In this document: positions 49,209 through 57,352 of the stretch, piece by piece
Layout: each line of letters opens with the position of its first letter
Position numbering within the stretch: the stretch's first letter is position 1
Source of the DNA: Planctomycetota bacterium
Lineage (GTDB): Bacteria > Planctomycetota > Planctomycetia > Pirellulales > PALSA-1355
NCBI GenBank assembly: GCA_003389325.1
Contig: QQVE01000048.1
Coordinates: 124,001-188,000, forward strand
Length of the DNA: 64,000 bases
Direction of reading: 5' to 3'
The notes under the pieces: model-generated
Database searches by the model: none
Told to the model about the DNA's origin: nothing
What the model saw: only the letters and a program-made list of their open reading frames with translations
Made by a program: the position numbers and the translations under genes

Positions 49209-51443
49209 ATGATCCAGGGCAGTCGCACGCTGCCGCCGATCCGGTCTTCTCGAACCCTCGACGACTCCTTGAATCACCTGTTGCCGAGACTCTGCTTGCT
49301 GCTGGCCGCGATTCTGGCAATCGTGTGTCCTCGTCAGGCCTGCGCTGGGGGCGGGCCGGAGAACGTGTTCGTCGTCGTCAACGCGTCGAGTTGGGCCTCG
49401 CTGACAGTGGCCAATCACTTTATTCAAGTGCGCAACATTCCGGCGAACAATGTTCTGTATTTGAACTGGAACGGGGGATTCGAAAGCACGGATGCCGAGA
49501 CGTTCCGCCGAGAGATTCTGATTCCGGCGCTCGAGACGGCGGAGAAACGGGGCATCTACCGACAGATCGACTACATCGTCTACTCGAGCGACTTTCCCTA
49601 CGCCATCAACCTCACCAAGGACTTTGCCGACGCGCCCAAGTTGCCGGCTCAGGCCAGCCCCAGCGCTTCGATCAATTCGGCCACGTACTTGTGGAACCTG
49701 CTGTTCCTCAAGACGCCGCTGATGATGGACTTCAGCATCAATCACTACATGCGCGGCTTCGTCAAGCAGCGCGAAGGGCATCCCAAGTTCGATCGCCGCC
49801 CTCCCGATCCCGTGCACGGCTTTCGCAGTTGGTACGGCTGGGGCAACCAGGGCGAATTGTTGGAAGCCGGCGGCCAGCCTTACATGCTCTCGACGATGCT
49901 GGCCGTCACCAGCGGCCGGGGCAACTCCGTCGAGGAAGCTGTTGGTTACCTCAAGCGGAGCGCCGGGGCCGACGGCACCCGTCCCCCGGGCACCATCTAT
50001 TTCACGAGCACCAGCAACATCCGCAGCAAGGAGCGCGAGGATGAGTTTCCGGCCGTGATCGCCGCGCTAGACAAACTGGGCGTTCGCGGCCAGACGATTT
50101 CGACCAGCATGCCGCAGGGCGCCTCCGACGTGGCAGGGCTGCTCTCCGGCGCCGAAGACTTTAGCTGGGCGGCCACCCGCAGCACGATCGTGCCGGGAGC
50201 CATCTGCGACAACCTCACCAGTTTCGGCGGTATCATGGTCGAGAACTCGTCGCAGACCCCGCTGACGGAGTTTCTCCGCTACGGCGCGGCCGGCAGCGCG
50301 GGCACCGTGATCGAGCCCTACCTGATCGCCAACAAGTTCGCCTCGGCCAACATTTTCGTGTACTACGCCAGTGGCTGCACGCTGGCCGAATCGTACTATC
50401 AGGCCGTGTGGGCTCCGACCCAGTTGCTGATCGTCGGCGACGCCTTGTGCCGGCCCTGGGCCAATATTCCGCAGGTTGCCGTCTCGGGCGTCGAGCCGGG
50501 CGCCACGGTCTCGTCGACGGTTGAGCTTAAGCCGCAGGCACGTCTGCCGCGCGGGGGCGAGATCGGCCACTTCGAGTTGTTTGTCGATGGACGCCGCGCC
50601 GGACGCGTTAATCCCGGCGAAACCCTCACCTGGGATACCACGACCGACCACGACGGGTATCACGAGCTGCGCGTGGTGGCCGTCGAGAGCGGTCCCATTG
50701 CCTCGCAGGGCCGGGCCGTCATCCCGGTGACCGTCGATAACCAGGGCCACCGTGCCACGATGACCACGCAACCTTCCGGCAAGGTCCGCTGGGGCCAGAC
50801 GCTCACGGTCGACCTGAAGGCCCCTGGCATGAAGCAGATTTATGTGCTCAACAACGGACGGCTGCTGGGCCAGGTGACCGGCGAGCAAGGCCAGGTGAAA
50901 CTGAATCCGGCCGTGTTGGGGCTGGGGCCGGTCGGCTTGCAGGCGGTCGCTGTCTCCGGCACGGCCTACCGCGATCGGGTCACGCCTGCGCCGGTCGAGA
51001 TCACGGTCGAGCCTCCGGCACCGCTGCCGGCGGTGACGCCGCCGCGGGGCGAGCTCGTGCCAGGACTCCTGTTGCGGCTGGCCAACAATCGCATCGTGCC
51101 GATTCAGACGACGGCCGATCCGGGCTGGCTGGGCGTGGCGGGGGTGGGGGCCAACGAGCCGTTCATCTTCCAGGGTTATTTCGACGTCGATGACACCGAA
51201 GTGCATCAATTTCAACTGTGGCACAACGGCAGCGTGAAGCTGCAAGTCGACGGCAAGACCCTCTACAACGTCAACGACGGTAAGTACCAGCCGCGCTACA
51301 TCCCGGTGAACCTGGCCAAGGGATTGCACCGGCTGACCGTCAGCGGCCGCTCGGGGGTAGGCAGCAAGCTGCGCATCCTGTTCGGCGGCCCCGGCTCGGT
51401 AAGCTTGAACGGCCAACGATTCCGGCACCCCAAGGGTTCGTGA
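49209..51443 (+). CDS. TIGR03790 family secreted protein with C-terminal PA14-like domain
   Basis: The 744-residue protein has a signal-like hydrophobic segment (PRLCLLLAAILAIVCP...ACA) about 25 residues after the chosen ATG. The first 430 residues match TIGR03790: ENVFVVVNASSWASLTVANHF, RNIPANNVLYLNW, IVYSSDFPYAINL and ASGCTLAESYYQAVWAPTQLLIVGDAL. Bacterial Ig-like strands follow (about 440-600), and the end (NEPFIFQGYFDVDDTEVHQFQL...) resembles a PA14 carbohydrate-binding sandwich. The function is unknown; it is extracellular. A TTG 60 bases downstream would give a better signal peptide. The stop is followed by a strong terminator. Confidence 0.75.
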   Translation: MIQGSRTLPPIRSSRTLDDSLNHLLPRLCLLLAAILAIVCPRQACAGGGPENVFVVVNASSWASLTVANHFIQVRNIPANNVLYLNWNGGFESTDAETFRREILIPALETAEKRGIYRQIDYIVYSSDFPYAINLTKDFADAPKLPAQASPSASINSATYLWNLLFLKTPLMMDFSINHYMRGFVKQREGHPKFDRRPPDPVHGFRSWYGWGNQGELLEAGGQPYMLSTMLAVTSGRGNSVEEAVGYLKRSAGADGTRPPGTIYFTSTSNIRSKEREDEFPAVIAALDKLGVRGQTISTSMPQGASDVAGLLSGAEDFSWAATRSTIVPGAICDNLTSFGGIMVENSSQTPLTEFLRYGAAGSAGTVIEPYLIANKFASANIFVYYASGCTLAESYYQAVWAPTQLLIVGDALCRPWANIPQVAVSGVEPGATVSSTVELKPQARLPRGGEIGHFELFVDGRRAGRVNPGETLTWDTTTDHDGYHELRVVAVESGPIASQGRAVIPVTVDNQGHRATMTTQPSGKVRWGQTLTVDLKAPGMKQIYVLNNGRLLGQVTGEQGQVKLNPAVLGLGPVGLQAVAVSGTAYRDRVTPAPVEITVEPPAPLPAVTPPRGELVPGLLLRLANNRIVPIQTTADPGWLGVAGVGANEPFIFQGYFDVDDTEVHQFQLWHNGSVKLQVDGKTLYNVNDGKYQPRYIPVNLAKGLHRLTVSGRSGVGSKLRILFGGPGSVSLNGQRFRHPKGS

Positions 51444-51481
51444 TCGATCCGCGACATCGGTCCCGCGCCGACCGCGCAACA

Positions 51482-51513
51482 AAAACGCCCCGCGAACTTT
51501 CGCGGGGCGTTTT
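51482..51513. terminator. Bidirectional intrinsic terminator
   Basis: AAAACGCCCCGCGAA and TTCGCGGGGCGTTTT form a perfect 15-base stem around a tight loop, with A and T runs at the ends that serve both strands. It sits between the convergent TIGR03790 and DUF1559 genes. Confidence 0.92.
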
Positions 51514-51542
51514 GATTTCGGGGAAGGTTGTTCGGCGAGGGA

Positions 51543-52733
51543 TCAGAGATCGCCTTCATCGAGGACGTAAGGCCACGGGACAAGAGCTCCGGTGACGCTT
51601 CCCGGCGCGCCGGGGCTTAGGATCGTAATCGCCGGCGGGTCCGTGTAGTTGGCACGAATCGGGAGCCCCATGCTGTCCCGATCAACGACCAGCTTGGTTT
51701 GCGCGGGAGTTACCAACTGAGTGTAAACCTTATAGTCGATGCTCTCGCTGAGAAAACGCTGGTTGCCACCGCAGAACATGGCGTTGACACCGCCGGAATG
51801 ATAGGCGGACGGACGAGCGTAGGCTAAGCCTGTCGGCACGCTCGTCGACCCCGCCACCCACGGCGTCTGAGGCAAGCCCGTCACCACTTGCGCCTTGTCG
51901 TTGATTCCGATGGCATCGACATCGTAGTTGCTCTGCATACCCATGACTGGGGGGACTTCGTTGTTCTGCTGTCCTGTAATGAACGCGACGAAGCCGGTGC
52001 ACTGTCGAGCGGCGAACGAAGACTGAAACGGCAGATTGGTATTCGTTGGGTCGGTCGCCCAGCCTCCCGATTGCAGGTTCTCGGTCACCAACAGTGTGTT
52101 CGTTGAGCCATCGTTGGCGGTGATGTAGTCCATATTGGATCGCCGCACACCCCACGTGTACAAGGATGTCGGGGTATAGTCCAAATGAACTTGGTCAAAG
52201 CACACACCGCCTGCGGGATCTTCTTCCCAGTTGGGGTTTGCATACGAGGGTGGAAAGTTGTCGTTGGCTGTAACCGCAATGCCAGTGTTCACAACGAACG
52301 ACAGCGCGTCGTCGGCCAAGTTCGGATCGGCATTGCTTGGGCACTGTAGCGTGGCCAACTGCGTGATGAACTGATTCCTCAACTCCGGCGTGGACCAATC
52401 GAGAGGCAACGAGGGATTGGCCCAGTTCTGATAGAGAACCGACTGCTCGATGTTTGGCAGACTCGGGACGACCCACGAAGTGATGTACGTGGCCTGCGTT
52501 GGGGCGCTCTTCTCGATCGGGTTCGCGTACCCCGGAAAGCCGCGCTGGGTTTCCGCAACGCTCGAGAGGGCGATGGCCGCTTGGCGCATGTTGTTCATGC
52601 AGGTCGTGCGGCGGCCGGCTTCGCGGGCGGCCTGAATGGCCGGCAACAACAGCGATACCAGCATTCCGATGATAGTAATGACGACCAGCAGTTCCACGAG
52701 CGTGAAACCGCGCGACTTTTTCGGACGAGCCAT
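51543..52733 (-). CDS. DUF1559 prepilin-type (type II pseudopilin-like) protein
   Basis: The 396-residue protein has a type IV prepilin leader: RPKKSRG, cleaved before Phe10, then FTLVELLVVITIIGMLVSLLLPAIQAAREAGRR, with Glu14 as the conserved fifth residue of the mature chain. The rest is a DUF1559 (SBP_bac_10) domain: CMNNMRQAAIAL, TLQCPSNADP, and near the end AYHSGGVNAMFCGGNQRF, the H-x-GG-(V)N family signature with two Cys. Planctomycete genomes contain dozens of these. They are thought to form secretion or fibre structures at the cell surface. The start has GGAGGGA 5-6 bases upstream. Confidence 0.92.
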   Translation of the reverse strand: MARPKKSRGFTLVELLVVITIIGMLVSLLLPAIQAAREAGRRTTCMNNMRQAAIALSSVAETQRGFPGYANPIEKSAPTQATYITSWVVPSLPNIEQSVLYQNWANPSLPLDWSTPELRNQFITQLATLQCPSNADPNLADDALSFVVNTGIAVTANDNFPPSYANPNWEEDPAGGVCFDQVHLDYTPTSLYTWGVRRSNMDYITANDGSTNTLLVTENLQSGGWATDPTNTNLPFQSSFAARQCTGFVAFITGQQNNEVPPVMGMQSNYDVDAIGINDKAQVVTGLPQTPWVAGSTSVPTGLAYARPSAYHSGGVNAMFCGGNQRFLSESIDYKVYTQLVTPAQTKLVVDRDSMGLPIRANYTDPPAITILSPGAPGSVTGALVPWPYVLDEGDL

Positions 52734-53456
52734 CGCTGTCCCTCCCCGGATTTGATCCCCGAAATGACCTCTAACCCTTGCCCGACCTCTTATTCTCGCC
52801 GAAGTTGGTCGAGTCGTCCAGCCTTTTCCCCGCAAAAACCGGCCCTTTCGAGCCGCAACGGCACCGTTTTGCAGTGAACGTTGGCCCAAGCATCGCTCGC
52901 GTCGCTACGCCGCTTCGTAGCTGCGCAGCTCAACGCGGCGCCTCTCCCGCAACCGGATGTTGGATACGCGGGGCGAGCGAGATCCTTGCTCCGGCAGCGC
53001 GCCGTTCCAAGTTCCCTTCGGCCGCGACCTCTTCGAATGGTAGTCGCACGGGCCGCCCAAGCGTTACGCGCGGGGAGCGCGTACGGGGGCGCTCCCGCCG
53101 CGTGCTGACGGCACAGTCGCACCGAACGCTTACGCCGATGCACGGAATCCCCGCCGACAGGTCACCCCGGCAGAGGGGGGCGATCTTTACGCATCAAACT
53201 TCGCAGATGTTTGACATTCACCACCTCCTCGGCTAGCATCAACGCGCACGCTAAACCGGAGAGGAAATGTCCGCCGTCCCGTGCGACCGAAGGGCATCGA
53301 TTCTCGCTTGGAGCATGCAAACCCGCCGACAACATCCCGCCAGCACGTGTAGCCAAGAAGATGGTGCCCAGCCTCGGGCGCCCGAGCGTTGCACACCGAT
53401 TGTACCCGCCGTACTGAAATCGCTTTCGCGCCCCTTTGTCGTTAGGGAGATCCGCA
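52734..53456. other. Long intergenic region before the DUF1501 module
   Basis: These 723 bases lie between divergent genes. No gene with family similarity is seen; a plus-strand open frame at 52778-53236 looks spurious because it lacks a ribosome site and has an irregular composition. It contains the 12-base palindrome AGCTGCGCAGCT at 52919-52930 and, near its end, a consensus promoter (53211-53239) and a possible leader ORF (53267). The DUF1559 promoter should be in the left part but was not recognised. Confidence 0.5.
53211..53239 (+). promoter_or_regulatory. Sigma-70-like promoter for the DUF1501 module
   Basis: TTGACA (53211-53216) and TAGCAT (53234-53239) are separated by 17 bases. The predicted start is about 53246, giving a 5' leader of about 210 bases before the DUF1501 gene. 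No competing consensus pair was seen in the region. Confidence 0.55.
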
Positions 53457-53473
53457 ATGAGTCTGCGCTTTGA
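53267..53473 (+). CDS. Possible leader ORF overlapping the DUF1501 start
   Basis: The ORF of 68 codons begins about 20 bases after the predicted transcription start and has GGAGAGGAA directly before its ATG. It ends 17 bases inside the DUF1501 gene in another frame, so its translation could influence the next start. The amino-acid sequence (rich in Arg, Ser, Pro and Ala with three Cys) resembles no family, and it may simply be a chance frame in GC-rich DNA. Confidence 0.22.
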   Translation: MSAVPCDRRASILAWSMQTRRQHPASTCSQEDGAQPRAPERCTPIVPAVLKSLSRPFVVREIRNESAL

Positions 53474-54764
53474 CAAACCCAACCGCCGCGGCTTCTTGAC
53501 CGTCGGAGCCCTGACGGGCCTCGGGCTTACGCTGGGCGACTACTTTCAGATGCGGCAGGCGCGAGCCGAGCAGAAACACTACGATTTCATCGAGGCCAAG
53601 GCCAAGAGCGTCATCCACATTTTTCTGCCCGGTGGAATCTCGCACCAGGAGACCTTCGATCCCAAGCCCTACGCTCCGATCGAGTATCGCGGCGAAATGG
53701 GCTCGATCGACACCAAGATCCCCGGCCACAGGTTTTCCGAGACGCTGCCCAAGACCGCCCAGATTGCCGACAAGCTGTGCGTCATTCGCTCCTTTTCGCA
53801 CGGCGAAGCGGCCCACGAGCGCGGCACGCACAACATGTTCACCGGCAGCCGTCCCAGCCCGGCGCTGGTCTACCCCAGCATGGGCAGCGTGATCAGCCAC
53901 GAGTATGGGCCGCGGGCCAACCTGCCCCCCTACGTCTGCATTCCCAATGCCCCCAACGAGTACGCGGGTCCCGGCTACTTGAGCTCGTCGTTCGGGCCCT
54001 TCAGCCTGGGAGCCGATCCTTCGAACAAGAACTTCCAGGTGCGCGACCTGAACCTGCCGGGCGGGGTCGACATGGCCCGCTTCGAGCGGCGGCGCACGGC
54101 CCTGGATGCGGTGAACGACTACTTCGCCAAGAAAGAAAAGTCCGACACGCTATCGGCCATGAACACCTTCTACGATCGAGCCTACAGCCTGATCAGCTCC
54201 GAGGCCGCCCGCGAGGCGTTCAACATCGGTGCCGAGCCCGAGGCCGTGCGCAATGAGTACGGCATGAACGACGCCGGCCAGCGGATGCTGATGGCCCGGC
54301 GGCTGGTGGCCGCGGGCGTGCGTTTCGTGTCGCTGACCTACGGCGGCTGGGACATGCACAACAACATTACGCAGGGCATGAAGAACTCGATGCCCCCGTT
54401 CGATCAGGCCTTCTCGGCGTTGATCACCGACCTGGACCGCACGGGCCTGCTGGACGAGACGCTGGTGATGGTCTCCAGCGAATTCGGCCGCACGCCCAAG
54501 ATCAACGGCAACGCCGACCGGGACCACTGGCCGAAGGTGTTCAGCGTCGTGCTGGCCGGCGGCGGCATCAAGCCGGGCGTGGTCTACGGTGCTTCGAATG
54601 CCGTGGCCAGCGAGCCGGAAAAGGACGAAATGGGCCCCACGGACCTGGCCACGACCATGTTCTATCTGATGGGGATCATCGCCGACAAAGAACTGATGGC
54701 GCCGGGCGATCGGCCGATCGAAATCGTCGACGGCGGCAAAGTCCGCAAGGAACTGTTGGTCTAA
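53457..54764 (+). CDS. DUF1501 family secreted protein (sulfatase-like fold, Tat exported)
   Basis: The 435-residue protein starts with a twin-arginine motif (NRRGFLTVGA, Arg10-Arg11) and hydrophobic stretch, so it is exported folded. The body is DUF1501: SVIHIFLPGGISHQETFDPKP, DKLCVIRSFSHGEAAHERGTHNM, YGGWDMHNNI, MVSSEFGRTPKINGNADRDHWPKVFSVVLAGGGI and TDLATTMFYLMGI. Conserved Asp and His residues resemble the metal site of the alkaline phosphatase/sulfatase fold. The family occurs beside DUF1549/DUF1553 proteins in planctomycetes and is thought to act with them on extracellular polymers. AGGGAG precedes the ATG by about 7 bases. Confidence 0.9.
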   Translation: MSLRFDKPNRRGFLTVGALTGLGLTLGDYFQMRQARAEQKHYDFIEAKAKSVIHIFLPGGISHQETFDPKPYAPIEYRGEMGSIDTKIPGHRFSETLPKTAQIADKLCVIRSFSHGEAAHERGTHNMFTGSRPSPALVYPSMGSVISHEYGPRANLPPYVCIPNAPNEYAGPGYLSSSFGPFSLGADPSNKNFQVRDLNLPGGVDMARFERRRTALDAVNDYFAKKEKSDTLSAMNTFYDRAYSLISSEAAREAFNIGAEPEAVRNEYGMNDAGQRMLMARRLVAAGVRFVSLTYGGWDMHNNITQGMKNSMPPFDQAFSALITDLDRTGLLDETLVMVSSEFGRTPKINGNADRDHWPKVFSVVLAGGGIKPGVVYGASNAVASEPEKDEMGPTDLATTMFYLMGIIADKELMAPGDRPIEIVDGGKVRKELLV

Positions 54765-54841
54765 CAGCAAGTGGAACGAGGGCGGCGCGCTTGCTCCCCC
54801 AGGCGGTGCGCCCGCCAGCGCGCCAACTCCAAGAAACCGCC

Positions 54842-57352
54842 ATGCGCTCTTCAATGTATCGAGGTTCCGTCATGCACGCCCTGTTGTTTTGCCGTACCGC
54901 GCGGCTCGCTCTTGCGACGCTCGTCGCGGTGGGGTTCGCCTCGGCGATCGCCCGCGCCGCGGCTCCGACGCTGGGAGGCACGTCGCCCCGCGGCGGCCAG
55001 CGCGGCACCGAACTGGAAGTGAGTTTCACCGGCGACCGCCTGGCCGATGCCAAAGAAATCCTGTTTTACGAACCGGGCATCACCGTGGCCAGCTTCGAGC
55101 CGGCCGAAGACGGCAAGTCGGTGAAGACGAAGCTGGCCATCGCCCCCGATTGCCGGCTGGGGCAGCATCAACTGCGGATGCGCACCGCCTCGGGCATCAG
55201 CGAGCTGCGCACGTTCAGCGTCGGCGCGCTGCCGGAAGTGAGCGAAGCGGAACCCAACAACGAGTTCGCTTCGCCGCAGAAGATCGAGCTGGGTTCGGTC
55301 GTCAACGGCGTGGCCGAAAACGAAGACATCGACTACTACGCCGTCGAGGCGAAAAAGGGCGACCGCATCACGGCCGAGATCGAAGGCCTGCGCCTGGGGA
55401 TCACGTTTTTCGATCCGTTCGTGGCGATCCTCGACTCGAATCGTTTCGAGTTGGCCCGCTCCGACGATGCTCCGCTGGTGCGCCAGGACTGCATCGCCTC
55501 GATCGTCGCCCCCGAGGATGGCACCTACATCATCGAAACGCGCGAAACGTCGTTTGCCGGCAACGGATCGTGCCTCTACCGCTTGCACGTGGGCAAGTTT
55601 CCCCGCCCCACCGCCGTCGTGCCGCTGGGAGGCAAACCGGGCGAGGAGCTCGAGGTGACGTGGCTGGGCGACGTGACCGGTCCCAAGACCGAAAAGATCA
55701 CCCTGCCGCCTGGACCGGTCGACGAGTTCGGCGTGTTTCCCCAGGACGAGCACGGCATCGCGCCCACGGCGATCCCCTTCCGGCTAACCGAGTTGAACAA
55801 CGTGGTCGAGGCCGAGCCCAACAACAGCCTGGCTGAAGGGACCGCATGCGAGGCGCCCATCGCCGCCAACGGCGTCATCGGCGAGGAGCAGGACGTCGAT
55901 TGCTTCAAATTTCCGGCCAAGAAGGGCCAGGTGTACGACGTGCGTCTCTATGCCCGGGAGTGTGGCTCGCCGCTGGATGGGGTGCTCAACGTCTATCGCG
56001 TGGGTGGGGCTCACGTGGGCGGCAACGACGACGTCGGCGGTTATTTCGGCGCGCCGGATTGCTACCTCCGCGTCACCATCCCCGAGGACGATACCTACGT
56101 CGTGCACGTTCGCGACCACCTGAGCAAGGGCGGCCCGGACTATGCCTATCGCGTCGAAATCACCCCGGTGACGCCTTCTTTGACGTTGGGCCTTTCGGAG
56201 CGTAGCCAGTTCGTCGACATCGTGGCCCCCGTGCCGCGCGGCAACCGCCTGGCATTTATGGTCAACGCCAGGCGCGCCGACTTCGGCGGTGATCTGAATC
56301 TGGAGTTCAAGGACCTGCCGCCCGGCGTGGCCGTCGAGACGCTGCCCGTGACCGGCGGCGACGTGCCGGTGCTGCTCTCCGCGGCGTCCGATGCCGAGAT
56401 TGCCGGTTCGCTGGTGGATATCGTGGGTCGCCCGGTCGACGAGAACATCAAGGTCGAAGGGCATTTGCAGCAGCGGACGTCGATGGTTCGCGGCCAGAAC
56501 AATATCGAGATGTGGAACCAGTACACCGAGCGGCTGGCCACGGCGGTGACCGAAGAAGTTCCCTTTTCGATCGAGATCGTCGAGCCCAAGGTGCCGCTGG
56601 TGCGAAGTGGCTCGATGAACCTGAAGATCGTTGCCAAGCGCAACGAGGGCTTCACCGCTCCGATTGCCGTGCAGATGCTTTACAACCCGCCGGGCGTCGG
56701 ATCCTCGGGGTCGATCTCGATTCCCGAGGGCCAGAACGAAGTGGTCATTCCGCTGACGGCCAACGGCAGCGCCGGCATCAACCAGTGGAAGATCGTGGTG
56801 CTGGGGATCGCCACGGTGGGCAACGGGCCGATTACCGTCGCATCGCAAATGGCCACGCTCGAAGTCGCCGAACCGTTCGTGTCCTTCGAGTTCCTGGCCG
56901 CCACGACTGAGAAGGGCAAGCCGACCGACGTGGTGGTGAAGGTGACCAAGAACAAGGACTTCGAAGGCGAAGCCGAAGTGAAAATGCTGGGCCTGCCCAA
57001 CGAAGTGACCACCGGTCCCTTAAAGATGACCAAGGACACGACCGAGCTGGTGTTTCCGGTGAGTACGACGGCCAACTCCCCGGTCGGCAAGCACAAGACA
57101 GTGATCTGCCAGGCCACGATCGTGGCCCACGACGAGCCGATCCTGCATACGCTGGGGACCGGCGAGCTGCGGATCGACGAGCCGCTGCCGCCCAAGCCCG
57201 ACGCTCCGGCCGTGGCCGAAGCCCCCCAGCCGATGCCCGAGGCGAAACCCGAACCCGAGAAACGTCTCAGCCTGTTGGAACGACTCCGCCTGGAACGCAA
57301 GCAAGCCAAAGAAGCCGCCGTAGCCGCGGCGGCTGAAGGAGATACGCAATGA
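54842..57352 (+). CDS. Secreted pre-peptidase (PPC) domain protein of the DUF1501 module
   Basis: The 836-residue protein has a signal peptide (LLFCRTARLALATLVAVGFASAIA...) at about residues 14-40. Then come an IPT/TIG-like domain (PTLGGTSPRGGQRGTELEVSF), and at least two pre-peptidase C-terminal domains, each starting with an EAEPNN motif (about 140 and 320) followed by DIDYYAVEAKKGDRI or DVDCFKFPAKKGQVY. More Ig-like strands follow, and a Pro/Glu-rich, Lys/Ala-rich tail ends the protein. These beta domains are structural and probably bind partner enzymes or polymer at the cell surface. It overlaps the next gene by four bases. The ATG at 54842 is a judgement; 54872 is also possible. Confidence 0.85.
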   Translation: MRSSMYRGSVMHALLFCRTARLALATLVAVGFASAIARAAAPTLGGTSPRGGQRGTELEVSFTGDRLADAKEILFYEPGITVASFEPAEDGKSVKTKLAIAPDCRLGQHQLRMRTASGISELRTFSVGALPEVSEAEPNNEFASPQKIELGSVVNGVAENEDIDYYAVEAKKGDRITAEIEGLRLGITFFDPFVAILDSNRFELARSDDAPLVRQDCIASIVAPEDGTYIIETRETSFAGNGSCLYRLHVGKFPRPTAVVPLGGKPGEELEVTWLGDVTGPKTEKITLPPGPVDEFGVFPQDEHGIAPTAIPFRLTELNNVVEAEPNNSLAEGTACEAPIAANGVIGEEQDVDCFKFPAKKGQVYDVRLYARECGSPLDGVLNVYRVGGAHVGGNDDVGGYFGAPDCYLRVTIPEDDTYVVHVRDHLSKGGPDYAYRVEITPVTPSLTLGLSERSQFVDIVAPVPRGNRLAFMVNARRADFGGDLNLEFKDLPPGVAVETLPVTGGDVPVLLSAASDAEIAGSLVDIVGRPVDENIKVEGHLQQRTSMVRGQNNIEMWNQYTERLATAVTEEVPFSIEIVEPKVPLVRSGSMNLKIVAKRNEGFTAPIAVQMLYNPPGVGSSGSISIPEGQNEVVIPLTANGSAGINQWKIVVLGIATVGNGPITVASQMATLEVAEPFVSFEFLAATTEKGKPTDVVVKVTKNKDFEGEAEVKMLGLPNEVTTGPLKMTKDTTELVFPVSTTANSPVGKHKTVICQATIVAHDEPILHTLGTGELRIDEPLPPKPDAPAVAEAPQPMPEAKPEPEKRLSLLERLRLERKQAKEAAVAAAAEGDTQ

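Noticed and set aside
52778..53236. 152-codon plus-strand ORF before the DUF1501 module
   Set aside because: No ribosome site, irregular composition (Arg/Pro/Ser) and no recognisable family; a consensus promoter begins inside its end.
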